NCBI RefSeq assembly: GCF_013337765.1
Contig: NZ_VBSB01000008.1
Location: 434,001-498,000, forward strand
Length of the DNA stretch: 64,000 nt
Source: Mycolicibacterium sphagni
GTDB taxonomy: Bacteria; Actinomycetota; Actinomycetes; Mycobacteriales; Mycobacteriaceae
Direction of reading: 5' to 3'
Part shown: piece by piece, positions 53,601-62,904 of the stretch
Layout: each line of letters opens with the position of its first letter
How positions within the stretch are numbered: position 1 is the first letter of the stretch
The notes under the pieces: generated by a model
The model's input: only the letters and a program-made list of their open reading frames with translations
Databases searched by the model: none
Told to the model about the DNA's origin: nothing
Position numbers and translations under genes: made by a program

Positions 53601-54239
53601 ATGCCCTCACGTGCAGCGATGGACAAACGCCGCGGCCGGCGCCAAGGCGAGCCGGTGTCCCGAGACGTAGTCTTGCGCGCAGCGAAGCGCGAGTTCGCCA
53701 AGCATGGCTACGAGAAGACGACGCTGCGCGCGATCGCCGACGACGCGCGCGTGGACCCGTCGATGGTGCTGTACCTGTTCGGCTCGAAGGCCGAATTGTT
53801 TCGTGAGTCGATGAAACTCGTCCTTGACCCCACCCTGTTTACGGCCCAGCTGGCAACAGGTGACGATGACGACCTGGGGTACCGCATCGTCCGGGCGTAC
53901 CTAGGCATCTGGGAACAACCCGAGACCGCCGCGAGCATGGTGTCGATGCTGCAGTCGGCGACCTCGAATAGTGACGCCCACGAGGCGTTCCGGGAATTCC
54001 TCCACAGCTACGTCATGACCGCGGTCACTGAAGCGCTCGGCGGAGCCGATGAAGCCCGACTGCGCGCAATGCTGGCTGCGACCAGCCTCGTCGGCACAGC
54101 GATGCTGCGCTACGTGATGCGGGTCCCACCGCTGTCCACCTTGGGCGTCGAACAGGTGGTCACGCTCATAGGACCGACCGTGCACCGCTATCTCACAGCC
54201 ACGACCGACGAGCTGGGCATGGAGATTGCGTCGCTCTGA
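53601..54239 (+). CDS. TetR-family regulator
   Basis: 212 aa. The HTH (about 20-65) reads VVLRAAKREFAKHGYEKTTLRAIADDARVDPSMVLYLFGSKAELF. The C-terminal domain has the TetR_C pattern with a LAATSLVGTAMLRYVMRVPPL motif common in actinobacterial members. Divergent from the beta-repeat protein and 81 nt before the methyltransferase on the same strand. A palindrome in that gap is a likely operator. Confidence 0.87.
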   Translation: MPSRAAMDKRRGRRQGEPVSRDVVLRAAKREFAKHGYEKTTLRAIADDARVDPSMVLYLFGSKAELFRESMKLVLDPTLFTAQLATGDDDDLGYRIVRAYLGIWEQPETAASMVSMLQSATSNSDAHEAFREFLHSYVMTAVTEALGGADEARLRAMLAATSLVGTAMLRYVMRVPPLSTLGVEQVVTLIGPTVHRYLTATTDELGMEIASL

Positions 54240-54264
54240 GTTACCCGACGCCCCTTCGGCTTCC

Positions 54265-54296
54265 GGTCTATTGCAAGTTATTACTTGCAATAGACC
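54265..54296. promoter_or_regulatory. Perfect 14+14 bp palindrome, candidate TetR operator
   Basis: GGTCTATTGCAAGT (54265-54278) and ACTTGCAATAGACC (54283-54296) are exact reverse complements around TATT. It lies 25 nt after the TetR stop and 24 nt before the methyltransferase GTG. The core TTGCAAGT-TATT-ACTTGCAA is a typical TetR operator size. There is no U-run, so a terminator is less likely. Confidence 0.7.
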
Positions 54297-54320
54297 ACGC
54301 GTGGCGTTACGGTCAGCGAC

Positions 54321-55409
54321 GTGACGCCTGCCAGAGTCCCGCCGACGAAGGTCGTACGGGCCGTCGACCGGACCCGCCATTACTTGTCCCGGGTCAATCA
54401 ACGCACAGCGCCGCCGGCGGCGGTGATGATGGAGCTGCTCATGGGCGCTTGGGCTGCCCAAACAATCACTGCCGCAGCAGAGTTGGGGATCGCCGACGCC
54501 TTGGCCGATGGTCCCGCCTCGGCTGCCGAGCTGGCACGGCGAGTGAATGCAGACGCTGATTCTCTGCAGCGAATGCTTCGTGCGCTGATCGGAATTGGAG
54601 TCTTTCGGCAACGCCGCAACGGCGATTATGAACTCACCGCACTCGCGAACACGTTGCGCACTGACTCGGCTGTCTCGCTGGCGGGCATGGCCCGGTGGAT
54701 TGGTTCACCCCAACACCGTGAACACTGGAGCCATCTGACCGACGCGGTGCGAACCGGAACCGCGGTCGTCCCACAGTTGCGCGGCAAGCCCACGTTCGAA
54801 TACCTCGCCGGCGAACCCGACCTTGCCGAGGTCTTCAACCAGGCCATGACCGGAGTCTCCGAATTCGCGGTTGCGCCGGTCATCGCCGCCTACGACTTCA
54901 GTCGGTTCAGCACAATCGCTGATATCGGCGGTGGCCATGGCCGATTGCTCGCCGCGATTCTCGGTTCCGCCCCGCAGTCCCGAGGCGTCCTGTTCGATCT
55001 GCCGCAGGTCGTAGCCAAAGCGCCTGCGCTGCTGCGAAAGCACGGGGTGCAGAACCGCGTCCAGATCGTCGGGGGCTCATTCTTCGACTCGGCGCCGACG
55101 GGCGCGGATGCCTATGTCTTGAAGAACGTCATCCACGATTGGCCCGACGAGGACGCGGTGCGCATTCTGCGAACCGTGCGCGCAGCCGCGCGCCCAGGTG
55201 CGCGAATACTGCTGATCGAGTTCGTGATCCCCGACCACGACCGTAATTTCCACGGGAAGTGGGTAGACCTCGAGATGCTCGTCGTTGCCGGCGCACGTGA
55301 ACGCACCGCGGCCGAATACGACCGACTCCTGAAGCGAGCCGACTTTCGACTGGATCGAGTCGTCGACACGGTCGGACCGATCAGCATCATCGAAGCGCTT
55401 GCGGCCTAG
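54321..55409 (+). CDS. SAM-dependent O-methyltransferase (hydroxyneurosporene/acridone type)
   Basis: 362 aa. The N-terminal dimerisation/winged-helix part (ELGIADALADGPASAAELARRVNADADSLQRMLRALIGIGVF) is followed by the SAM motif IADIGGGHGRLLAAILG, and then DAYVLKNVIHDWPDEDAVRILR with the catalytic His. Typical of plant- and polyketide-type O-methyltransferases. Start is a GTG at 54321 without a strong ribosome binding site; residue 37 Met is a later option. Likely controlled by the adjacent TetR. Confidence 0.86.
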   Translation: MTPARVPPTKVVRAVDRTRHYLSRVNQRTAPPAAVMMELLMGAWAAQTITAAAELGIADALADGPASAAELARRVNADADSLQRMLRALIGIGVFRQRRNGDYELTALANTLRTDSAVSLAGMARWIGSPQHREHWSHLTDAVRTGTAVVPQLRGKPTFEYLAGEPDLAEVFNQAMTGVSEFAVAPVIAAYDFSRFSTIADIGGGHGRLLAAILGSAPQSRGVLFDLPQVVAKAPALLRKHGVQNRVQIVGGSFFDSAPTGADAYVLKNVIHDWPDEDAVRILRTVRAAARPGARILLIEFVIPDHDRNFHGKWVDLEMLVVAGARERTAAEYDRLLKRADFRLDRVVDTVGPISIIEALAA

Positions 55410-55413
55410 CCGT

Positions 55414-56508
55414 TTACGAAATTGGCGCGCCGTGCCGCGTCAGCCCCGGGAGGTGAAGCACGCCGAGGTCGAGGTGTGTCTTCAGACCTGGGGGCGCGTC
55501 GCACACCGCGGGAATCACGTTGACCGCGGACATCGCAGTCCAGGCATAGCCGGGATGCGCGATGTCCCCGCTCTCGTCGGGTTCACCCTGCAGGGTGATC
55601 TCGGTGGACGGATCGCCCTTGATGACAACGCGATATTTGTTGGTGCCCCATTCCCAGCGGGGTTCGATGACGTCATCGCCCATGGTGTAGAGCGCATGGA
55701 ACTGGACTAACGGGTTGCCGTTGCACCACGCTGTCCAGGTGTGATGTTGAGCGGCAACGGTTCCCGCGGGGATGACGCCGCGGAGATCCGGAACGTCACT
55801 GTCGGGCGTTCCGGCGTACGCGATGTCAGTCGTGGCGACCGCGACCTCAACCTCGGATGTCATGTCGTCGATCGACTCGCCGAGTCCCTGCGCGACCATC
55901 GTCATGGACTGCGCGAAGTATGGCAGGGACGAGCCCAGAAGGCTTGGCTGAGAATGGAATAATTCGGGGGCAAGCCCGAAGCCCATCAACTGAATGTATT
56001 TCGAGGGATAGTCGCTGAAGTTGACCACCTCCGACACCTGGACTTGATCGACGCGACTGACCAACCGAGACGTGATCAGCGGCAGTAAGTCACCGGCGAA
56101 GCCAGGATGGATTCCGCCGGCGTGATAGGACACACCGCCGTCGAGACAGGCCTGTTCGATCCGTTCGGCGTCGGCGGCGGTGATGTCGGTGGGGTAATAG
56201 ACGCCTGCGGTGGTGACGACGTTCTTGCCGGATCGCAGCAGCCGGCACACGATGTCGGTGTCGGGCCAGATCGGGGTGTAGAACACGCAGTCGGCCTCCA
56301 TCGCGATGATCGCCTCGACGTCATTGGTGGCGACGACGCCGCTGGGCGCGCTACCGACGATGTCACCGGCGTCCTTGCCGATTTTTTCGGAGTCATAAAC
56401 GAGGACGCCGACAAGCTCATATGCGGGGCTATTGATGAAGTGCCGGAGTGCAGCCTTGCCGACGCTGCCGGTCGCCCACTGAATCACGCGGTACGGTCGC
56501 TCGCTCAC
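55414..56508 (-). CDS. DapB-like NAD(P)-binding dehydrogenase family protein
   Basis: 364 aa. The Rossmann start RVIQWATGSVGKAALRHFINS is followed by a short basic loop and a DCVFYTPIWPDTDIV-type strand. The GTG at 56508 is chosen because AGGGGA lies 5 nt upstream. It resembles the dihydrodipicolinate-reductase/2,4-diaminopentanoate-dehydrogenase group that is expanded in mycobacteria; the substrate is not known. The protein is longer than DapB (about 245 aa). Convergent with the methyltransferase. Confidence 0.8.
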   Translation of the reverse strand: MSERPYRVIQWATGSVGKAALRHFINSPAYELVGVLVYDSEKIGKDAGDIVGSAPSGVVATNDVEAIIAMEADCVFYTPIWPDTDIVCRLLRSGKNVVTTAGVYYPTDITAADAERIEQACLDGGVSYHAGGIHPGFAGDLLPLITSRLVSRVDQVQVSEVVNFSDYPSKYIQLMGFGLAPELFHSQPSLLGSSLPYFAQSMTMVAQGLGESIDDMTSEVEVAVATTDIAYAGTPDSDVPDLRGVIPAGTVAAQHHTWTAWCNGNPLVQFHALYTMGDDVIEPRWEWGTNKYRVVIKGDPSTEITLQGEPDESGDIAHPGYAWTAMSAVNVIPAVCDAPPGLKTHLDLGVLHLPGLTRHGAPIS

Positions 56509-56754
56509 GCTTGTCCCCTGACATCGATGTCGGCAGATCCGAACGATAGATACTGAAATGAATACAGTACGGCCGTCGCCGCACACACGAAACGAGGAAG
56601 ATTTATCGCTGGCCCGAGCGCGCTGGTCGGGCGATGACATGGAGTCCGCTTTGGCCATCCCGGCAAGTCCGAGAGCGGCACCGCCGAGGACGCCGGCCGG
56701 AGGAGTGGCGGCTGAACCGGTTGTCCCCCGATCGGTGAACAATCCCGATCGGAG

Positions 56755-57453
56755 CTACGCCTGGGCGGGTCCGAGGTGAAGGATTCGCTCCAGCTTCGTC
56801 ACCCGTTCTTGTCGGGTGCCGGTGATCTCCGCAAAGCCGCACGCCAGCGGGGCTCTCCGGGGCAACTCCTCGCGATACAACCTCTTGAACGCGCCATCGA
56901 TCCAGTTCCGGTAGAAGGACTCCACAGAACGAATGCCGTCGTCTTCCATGGACGGGTCTATCGCAGGGTCACCGGTGAGGGGAAGAAAGACGATCAGGTC
57001 GTAGCTCCGCAGTGCCTTACTTTCGAGGACGGTTGTCCAAAGTTCGTCGATGTAGGCAGCAGTGATATCTGACGGAAATTCCAGATCGCCTTTTTCCTGC
57101 ATATCTGCGCGAACTTCCACCGTCCTGCGCCGTTCGCTCTCAGGCACACCCTCCTCGCCACCCATTGCCCGGGCGTACTCCGAATAGGGAATGAAGTCCA
57201 GACAGGTTCGATCGCAGATGGCATTGAGGCCGGGTCTCGTTTCCCGCAATTCGTTGATGCGATCGATCGCACGCCTCGTCATCAACAGGTTGCAGCGTTG
57301 ACTTGCCCGCTCCGCGAAGTGGATACGCTCGCCTTCAGCCGCGAGCTGGCGGTAAGGCTCGTCTTCGATCTCGAAGTCGGGGTGCGCTCGGTGGAAGTCG
57401 TGCACAAAGGTTGACTTGCCGATGCTGTGCGTGCCGCTGATGCCGATTCTCAT
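56755..57453 (-). CDS. NadR-like AAA/P-loop ATPase
   Basis: 232 aa. Walker A is GTHSIGKST (7-15), followed by a CDRTCLDFIPY Walker-B-like region and an LIVFLPLTGDPAIDPSMEDDGIRS loop. This is the AAA_28/NadR ribosylnicotinamide-kinase-like group. It lacks a nucleotidyltransferase half, so NAD salvage is not implied. Divergent from the sulfatase gene, 163 nt apart. Confidence 0.8.
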   Translation of the reverse strand: MRIGISGTHSIGKSTFVHDFHRAHPDFEIEDEPYRQLAAEGERIHFAERASQRCNLLMTRRAIDRINELRETRPGLNAICDRTCLDFIPYSEYARAMGGEEGVPESERRRTVEVRADMQEKGDLEFPSDITAAYIDELWTTVLESKALRSYDLIVFLPLTGDPAIDPSMEDDGIRSVESFYRNWIDGAFKRLYREELPRRAPLACGFAEITGTRQERVTKLERILHLGPAQA

Positions 57454-57616
57454 CGCCGCACATCCTTCCAGGGAGTATCGCGACCCATCACAGCATTCGG
57501 CCCGACCGGCGGTTGAGAACTACGCTTCAGAGCGACAGATCAGGCCTGCCTCGTCGAGGGGACACCGCTATGAATGTGGCCGCACCCACCGGTCGCGACG
57601 CGCGGACGGTCCTCGG

Positions 57617-59446
57617 ATGACGGAGGGGCCGGACGTCCCGGCGACGCCACCAGAGCCTGATACGCCCAGCGCCGGGTGGGTGAGCCGCCGGCGCGTGCTC
57701 GGCGGCGCCGGCCTACTCGGTCTCGGCGTAGCCGCGGGGGCGGCAGCCGCCACCGCATTACGCAGCTCTGACGGCAGCGACCGCAAGCAATCCACCCACA
57801 GCACTGCCGGTCCCGCATCTCCCGCGACACCTAGGCCACCGAACCAGCCACTGAACGTCATCCTCATCATCCGCGACCAAACGCGGTTCGATCTACCAGC
57901 TGCGGCCGGCTACACCACGCCTGCCCTAAACCGCCTTGCGCGACAGGGAATCAGCTTCCGCAATCACTACATCGCCTCGGCAATGTGTACACCGTCGCGG
58001 GCGGCGTTCTACAGCGGGCATCCTCCGCAAGTCAACGGTGTCTTCGACCAGATGGAGACCGGCTGGGTGCCGAACCTGTCGCGCGAGCAGCCCAACATGG
58101 GCTCGATGATGAAAAAGCTCGGCTACCAGACCGCATTCTTCGGCAAGTGGGAGATGGAAGCCGACATCATCCCGCCCAAGCCGACGGTCAACTACTGCGA
58201 AGCACTGCAGCCCTATGGATTCGACATCTACCAACCGGACGGCGACAAACCCGGCGCGCCCAATCAGGGCTACGACACCGACGTGTACACCGCGAGCGAA
58301 GGCGTCCGATGGCTGCGGGGCAATGTGCCGAAGTTGCGCGAATCCGGGCAACCGTTCTTCTTGGTCATGAGCTACCTGAATCCGCACGACATCATGTACG
58401 CCGACGCCAATGTTCCAGGAACACCTCAAGTGCAGCAGGCTATCTCGAAGGGAGCGATCGTCACCCCCCCGGCGAATTCCCTGTACAGCCAGCGCTGGAA
58501 CACCTCTCCCTCGCCGACCCTCACCGAATCGTTGTCGGCGCCGGGCATGCCACCCGCGTTGGCGGAATACAACACGGGGTGGGAGGGAGTTCTGGGCACC
58601 ATCCCAACGAACCGACCCGACATGTGGCAGGTCTTTAATGACTATTACCTGAACATGATTCGCGACACGGACCTCAGCCTGCAACAACTCGAAGACGGCC
58701 TCGACGAACTTGGCCTGTGGGAGGAGACGGTCGTGATCTTCACCGCGGACCACGGTGAAATGGCCGGTGATCACGGCGGCATCCGGGGCAAGGGGCCGAT
58801 GGCCTACGAGGGCAACTCTCACGTGCCGTTGATCGTCGTGCATCCCGATCATCCGCAGGGGCAATCCTCCGACGTCGTGACCAGCCACCTGGACCTGATG
58901 CCCTCACTTCCCGGGCTGGCTGGGGTGCCCGAAAGTCAGCGCATCGAGGCCGTGAAGGGTCTACCCGGCCATGACATTTCGGGCGTGCTCGCGACCGCCG
59001 GAACAGCGGGTCCACAAACCGTGCGTCGCGGCGCACTCTTCAACTACGTCGGCCCGCTCACCATTGATGCCGACTATTGCGTGGCCGGGATGAAGGAGCT
59101 GCTTCAGAACAAGCCCGCGCCACCGCTGACCGAGCTGCAGACCAAGCTGGATAAGCGCGGCTTCATGAGCTTCGCGTTCGACGGGCGGTACAAGTTCGCG
59201 CGCTACTACTCCCCTTCGAACTTCAATACGCCGACAACGATGGAAGAGATTCTCCGGGACAACGACGTTCAGCTCTTCGACCTGAGGAACGATCCGCTCG
59301 AGACGCACAATCTTGCGCTGGATCCGGAGAAGAACAGAGATCTCATAGTTCGGATGAACGCCTTGTTGAACGATCTGATAGCCAATGAGGTGGGCAAGAA
59401 CGACGGCAGCTTTCTGCCGCAGGAGATTCGCCCGAAGCCTCAGTGA
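57617..59446 (+). CDS. Tat-exported sulfatase
   Basis: 609 aa. A twin-arginine signal (SRRRVLGGAGLLGLGVAAGAAA) is followed by a Ser/Pro linker. The sulfatase signature CTPSR starts at Cys124 (SAMCTPSRAAFYSG), the site converted to formylglycine, and FTADHGEMAGDHGG supplies metal ligands. The first metal motif reads RDQTRFD instead of the usual DDQR. It resembles arylsulfatase/choline-sulfatase-type enzymes. The formylglycine-generating enzyme is not in the window. Start 57617; upstream extension lacks support. Confidence 0.87.
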   Translation: MTEGPDVPATPPEPDTPSAGWVSRRRVLGGAGLLGLGVAAGAAAATALRSSDGSDRKQSTHSTAGPASPATPRPPNQPLNVILIIRDQTRFDLPAAAGYTTPALNRLARQGISFRNHYIASAMCTPSRAAFYSGHPPQVNGVFDQMETGWVPNLSREQPNMGSMMKKLGYQTAFFGKWEMEADIIPPKPTVNYCEALQPYGFDIYQPDGDKPGAPNQGYDTDVYTASEGVRWLRGNVPKLRESGQPFFLVMSYLNPHDIMYADANVPGTPQVQQAISKGAIVTPPANSLYSQRWNTSPSPTLTESLSAPGMPPALAEYNTGWEGVLGTIPTNRPDMWQVFNDYYLNMIRDTDLSLQQLEDGLDELGLWEETVVIFTADHGEMAGDHGGIRGKGPMAYEGNSHVPLIVVHPDHPQGQSSDVVTSHLDLMPSLPGLAGVPESQRIEAVKGLPGHDISGVLATAGTAGPQTVRRGALFNYVGPLTIDADYCVAGMKELLQNKPAPPLTELQTKLDKRGFMSFAFDGRYKFARYYSPSNFNTPTTMEEILRDNDVQLFDLRNDPLETHNLALDPEKNRDLIVRMNALLNDLIANEVGKNDGSFLPQEIRPKPQ

Positions 59447-59467
59447 GCGGTAATGCGGCACAGGGAT

Positions 59468-59998
59468 TTACGTCGCGCGGAAGCTGAGGGCGACGCCGTT
59501 CATGCAGTAGCGCAGGCCGGTCGGCCGGGGTCCGTCGTCGAAGACGTGGCCGAGATGGCTGCCGCACTGCCGACACAGCACCTCGGTGCGTGACATGCCG
59601 AGGCTGTCGTCCATGCGTTCGAGGACGGCGTTGTCCAGCGCCTTGAAGAAGCTTGGCCATCCGGTGCCGCTGTCGAACTTCGTCGTCGACGAGAAGTTGT
59701 CCAGCGCGCAGCCGGCACAGCTGAACACGCCGGCACGGTGTTCGTCGTTGAGGGGGCTGCTGAACGGCAGCTCGGTGCCTGCATCCCGAAGGACGTTGTA
59801 CTGCTGCGGGGTCAAGAGCTTCTTCCACTCCGCATCGGTGTGTGTGACCGCGAAAACCTCCGTCGACTTGTTCGGCGGATCGGCGCCGGCGAGACCGCGC
59901 AGCGATGCGCAACCCGCAGCAGCACCGAGCAGCACGGTGGCGAACAACATATTGCGTCGGGTCAGCAGCCGCGATTGAAGCGGTGGCCGTGGGCTCAT
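59468..59998 (-). CDS. msrB: Exported methionine-(R)-sulfoxide reductase MsrB
   Basis: 176 aa. Tat-like leader [19 protein letters not shown] with a lipobox-type Cys (about residue 30), so likely a lipoprotein. The catalytic domain has Zn cysteines in FSCAGC and [13 protein letters not shown] and the redox Cys165 in RYCMNGVAL. Divergent from msrA across 96 nt. Reduces R-sulfoxides on extracytoplasmic proteins; the electron donor would be extracytoplasmic, and a CcdA-like protein is encoded at 35027. Confidence 0.9.
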   Translation of the reverse strand: MSPRPPLQSRLLTRRNMLFATVLLGAAAGCASLRGLAGADPPNKSTEVFAVTHTDAEWKKLLTPQQYNVLRDAGTELPFSSPLNDEHRAGVFSCAGCALDNFSSTTKFDSGTGWPSFFKALDNAVLERMDDSLGMSRTEVLCRQCGSHLGHVFDDGPRPTGLRYCMNGVALSFRAT

Positions 59999-60094
59999 GC
60001 GTTGACGGTAGGCCCAGATCTGCCCGCTGCGGCCCAGAGCGGCCTTACCAATCCATGACGGCTATCGGCGGCGAGCCCGCAACGGCCGAATCGG

Positions 60095-60844
60095 GTGGAC
60101 ACTCAAGGAGTGACACGCAGCAACTGGGTAAGCCTCGTAATCGGACTCGTCCTAGTGGTGGTCGGTACTGCCGCGGCGTTCACTATTGGACGGGAAGCGA
60201 TTCCGCTGATGACGACCGCCAAGGAGTCCGTCGCCGTCCCCGCACCTGAAGTCGACGAGCCGGCATCAGCTGCAGGCGCAACCGAGACGGCAGTGCTTGC
60301 CGGCGGTTGCTTCTGGGGTGTGCAGGGCGTCTTCCAACACGTCAAAGGAGTCACGCAGGCCGAATCCGGTTATGCCGGTGGCGATGCGCAGAGCGCAAAC
60401 TACGAGACGGTCAGCACCGGAACCACCGGGCACGCGGAGTCGGTTCGCATCACCTACGACCCTCACCAGGTCACCTTCGGCGAGCTTCTACGGATCTACT
60501 TCTCTGTGGTGCAGGACCCCACCGAACTCAACCGTCAGGGTCCGGACACCGGCACTCAATATCGGTCGGCGATCTTCGCGCAGAACGACACCCAGAAGCG
60601 GGTCGCGGAGTCCTACATCGCCCAGCTGACCAAGGCGGCGGTGTTCCCCGGCCCGATCGTCACCACGGTGTCACCGAAGGGAGCGTTCTACCCCGCCGAG
60701 GAACACCACCAGGACTTCCTCAACTCGAACCCGACGTACCCGTACATCGAGATCAACGACATGCCCAAGGTCCACGGTCTCAAGGATCTGTTCCCCGATC
60801 TCTACCGCGACCAGCCGGTGCTGGTGCTTGCCAACGGACGGTGA
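60095..60844 (+). CDS. msrA: Membrane-anchored methionine-(S)-sulfoxide reductase MsrA
   Basis: 249 aa. An N-terminal membrane segment (WVSLVIGLVLVVVGTAAAF, about 11-29) is followed by the MsrA domain from about residue 63, with catalytic Cys72 in AGGCFWGVQ. The C-terminal part keeps YHPAEEHHQDF-type residues (FYPAEEHHQDF). Start GTG 60095 or GTG 60110. With the divergent msrB this makes a paired extracytoplasmic repair system. Confidence 0.9.
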   Translation: MDTQGVTRSNWVSLVIGLVLVVVGTAAAFTIGREAIPLMTTAKESVAVPAPEVDEPASAAGATETAVLAGGCFWGVQGVFQHVKGVTQAESGYAGGDAQSANYETVSTGTTGHAESVRITYDPHQVTFGELLRIYFSVVQDPTELNRQGPDTGTQYRSAIFAQNDTQKRVAESYIAQLTKAAVFPGPIVTTVSPKGAFYPAEEHHQDFLNSNPTYPYIEINDMPKVHGLKDLFPDLYRDQPVLVLANGR

Positions 60845-60919
60845 GATGGCCGAACATTCAAAGGCTTTCGACGTTCACGGCTGCGGCGGTCGGCCCACGC
60901 CAAGGCCCGAACCGCGTAG

Positions 60920-61852
60920 CTAGTTCGGTTGCACCGATCGAGGGATCAACGACTTCCGGGGATGCAAGACCAAGACCACCACACCCGCGATCACAATCCC
61001 AACGAGGTTCACGAGAAGCTGGAGGGCCGACCGCCCGGCCACCGACCAGTCGCCGAGTACCGCGGCAACCACCGCGAAACCCGCTGCGGGCACGGTGGTC
61101 ACGGAGATGAAGACACCCACCAGCGCGCCAGACTTCGACGATATCAACGACAGCATTCCGGCGGCCCCGGCCAACAACGCGACGACCAACGAAATCGGCC
61201 CAACCCGGTAGATGAAGTCGACTTGGTGGACGTTTTTCACGTCATCCAGGGTGATCCAGCCGCCCGCTTCGGCGCCAAGAGTCACTAGCCCTGTGATCGC
61301 CATTGCCACCGGCAGCCCGATAAGCAGAGCCGCCACTGCCTGGCGAGCCAGCCGCGCCCGCCGCTGGACCAAGGCGACGGCCAACGCGGCCAGCGGACCG
61401 AATTCTGGGCCGACAACCATCGCGCCCACCACGGTGACCGATGAATCAGTCGCAACGCCGATGGCGGCGAGCAGACACGCCAGGATCATGAAGAGCAGGA
61501 ACGTCATCGTCAGCGTCGAGTCTTCGCGGGTCCGGGCGATCAGCTCATCCCAGACCAACGCGTCCGCCGCGTCCCCCTCCGCTGCCTCCTCGGCATGGTG
61601 CGCCCTGGTCGACAGGACAGTTTCGAGACTGTGCAGCGTGATTGCGCCCTCATGCTGGATATCAAGCTGTTTGAGTTTGCGGATCACGTCGTTGACACAT
61701 TCGCGGGCCACGTCGGCGGTGATCTCGTCGCCCTCGGGAAGCAGGGCCACACCCGGATAGAAGAGCAGGTTGCCCACACCCGGCTCGTTGCGCAGCACGT
61801 CGAGAACTTGCTCGCGTAGATGCTCCGGTGCGATGACGCGCAAGTGCAGCAC
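60920..61852 (-). CDS. DUF389 membrane protein
   Basis: 310 aa. A cytosolic N-terminal domain (about 1-90, LHLRVIAPEHLREQVLDVL) is followed by about six membrane helices, with VVGAMVVGPEFGPLAALAVAL as the DUF389 hallmark. GTG start at 61852. Family function is unknown; several members are linked to stress or membrane integrity. Convergent with msrA and 37 nt downstream of the SigF-like gene on the same strand. Confidence 0.85.
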   Translation of the reverse strand: MLHLRVIAPEHLREQVLDVLRNEPGVGNLLFYPGVALLPEGDEITADVARECVNDVIRKLKQLDIQHEGAITLHSLETVLSTRAHHAEEAAEGDAADALVWDELIARTREDSTLTMTFLLFMILACLLAAIGVATDSSVTVVGAMVVGPEFGPLAALAVALVQRRARLARQAVAALLIGLPVAMAITGLVTLGAEAGGWITLDDVKNVHQVDFIYRVGPISLVVALLAGAAGMLSLISSKSGALVGVFISVTTVPAAGFAVVAAVLGDWSVAGRSALQLLVNLVGIVIAGVVVLVLHPRKSLIPRSVQPN

Positions 61853-61889
61853 GTCGACAGACTAGCCGGGGCCCTACCGCCAAAGCCGT

Positions 61890-62810
61890 CTACGCGACGG
61901 CGCCGGAACCGTTTTTCTTGTCAGGCCGCGGGCTCTGAGCCTTTTCGGTTGTGCCCGAGTGCGGGCGCGGGAGATCTCTCGACGCCATCTGCGCCCGGCG
62001 GTGCGAGATCGGCAGCGTGGGTGACGCCGCCTCCGCATCCTCCATCCGCTGCCGGATGCCTGCGATGGCCTTCGTCAAGATCCGGGACACGTGCATCTGC
62101 GAGACGCCGATCTGCTCGGCGATCTGTGACTGCGTCATGTTCTCAAAGAACCTCAGCACCAACACTGTTCGTTCGCGGTCCGGCAATGCCGCCAGCAGCG
62201 GACGGACCGTCTCCACATCCAGGACCCTCTCGATGTTGACATCGACGGTCCCCAGCCGTTCGCTCAACGCCCGCTGCCCATCATCGGCCCGCACGGGAAC
62301 ATCGGTGGACTGGGTGGCGTAGGCGCTCGACGCGATCAGACCATCGACGATCTCCTGGCGGTCCATGCCGAGGTGCTCAGCCAGTTCGGTGGCTGTCGGT
62401 GCGCGGCCCAGCGTCTGGGAGAGTTCGGACCTGCCACGGTTGAGCTGCACGGTGAGGTCTTTGAGCCGTCGCGGCACCTTCAACGACCAGCTGTGGTCGC
62501 GGAAGTACCTGCGAACCTCCCCCATCATGGTGGGTACCGCGAACGACAGGAAGTCCGAGCCGTTCTCGACGTCGAACCGCTTGACCGCCTGCACCAGCCC
62601 GACGCGTGCCACCTGGACGAGGTCTTCGAGGGGCTCACCACGGTTGGCAAAGCGGCGGCCGATGTTGTCGGCCAGCGGCAGGCATCGCGCAACGATGGCG
62701 TCCCGTTGCCGCTGGAATGCAGCGGTGTCAGGGTCCAATGTGGCCAGGTGGCGGAACATCTCCAGGACGTCGGCGTATTCAGATTCGCGTTCAGCGGCGG
62801 GCTGGCTCAT
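61890..62810 (-). CDS. SigF/SigB-family alternative RNA polymerase sigma factor
   Basis: 306 aa. Region 2 holds LEDLVQVARVGLVQAVKRFD and FAVPTMMGEVRRYFRDHSWSLKVPRRLKDL; region 3 GRAPTATELAEHLGM; region 4 LPDRERTVLVLRFFENMTQSQIAEQIGVSQMHVSRIL. A C-terminal tail of about 45 residues is specific. The ATG at 62810 follows AAGGA. No rsbW/rsbV or other anti-sigma gene is adjacent, so control must come from elsewhere. A SigF-type promoter is upstream. I do not call it the canonical SigF, which sits with usfX; it is a paralogue. Confidence 0.88.
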   Translation of the reverse strand: MSQPAAERESEYADVLEMFRHLATLDPDTAAFQRQRDAIVARCLPLADNIGRRFANRGEPLEDLVQVARVGLVQAVKRFDVENGSDFLSFAVPTMMGEVRRYFRDHSWSLKVPRRLKDLTVQLNRGRSELSQTLGRAPTATELAEHLGMDRQEIVDGLIASSAYATQSTDVPVRADDGQRALSERLGTVDVNIERVLDVETVRPLLAALPDRERTVLVLRFFENMTQSQIAEQIGVSQMHVSRILTKAIAGIRQRMEDAEAASPTLPISHRRAQMASRDLPRPHSGTTEKAQSPRPDKKNGSGAVA

Positions 62811-62878
62811 GAAAGTCCTTATTCGATTACCGGGTGGCTTCGTCAACACTTCCGGCTCGAGTTTGAACCTGGCTGTCT

Positions 62879-62904
62879 ATTCCCCATCTGACGCGGTCTT
62901 AAAC
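62879..62904 (-). promoter_or_regulatory. SigF-type promoter upstream of the SigF-like gene
   Basis: On the - strand, GTTT (62904-62901) is followed after 16 nt by GGGAAT (62884-62879). Mycobacterial SigF promoters are GTTT-N15-17-GGGTA(T). The site is about 70 nt before the ATG, so it could give autoregulation. One -10 base deviates. Confidence 0.45.

Noticed and set aside
54265..54296. Palindrome considered as an intrinsic terminator of the TetR gene
   Set aside because: Perfect stem but no U-run follows, and it lies just ahead of another start; operator role fits better.
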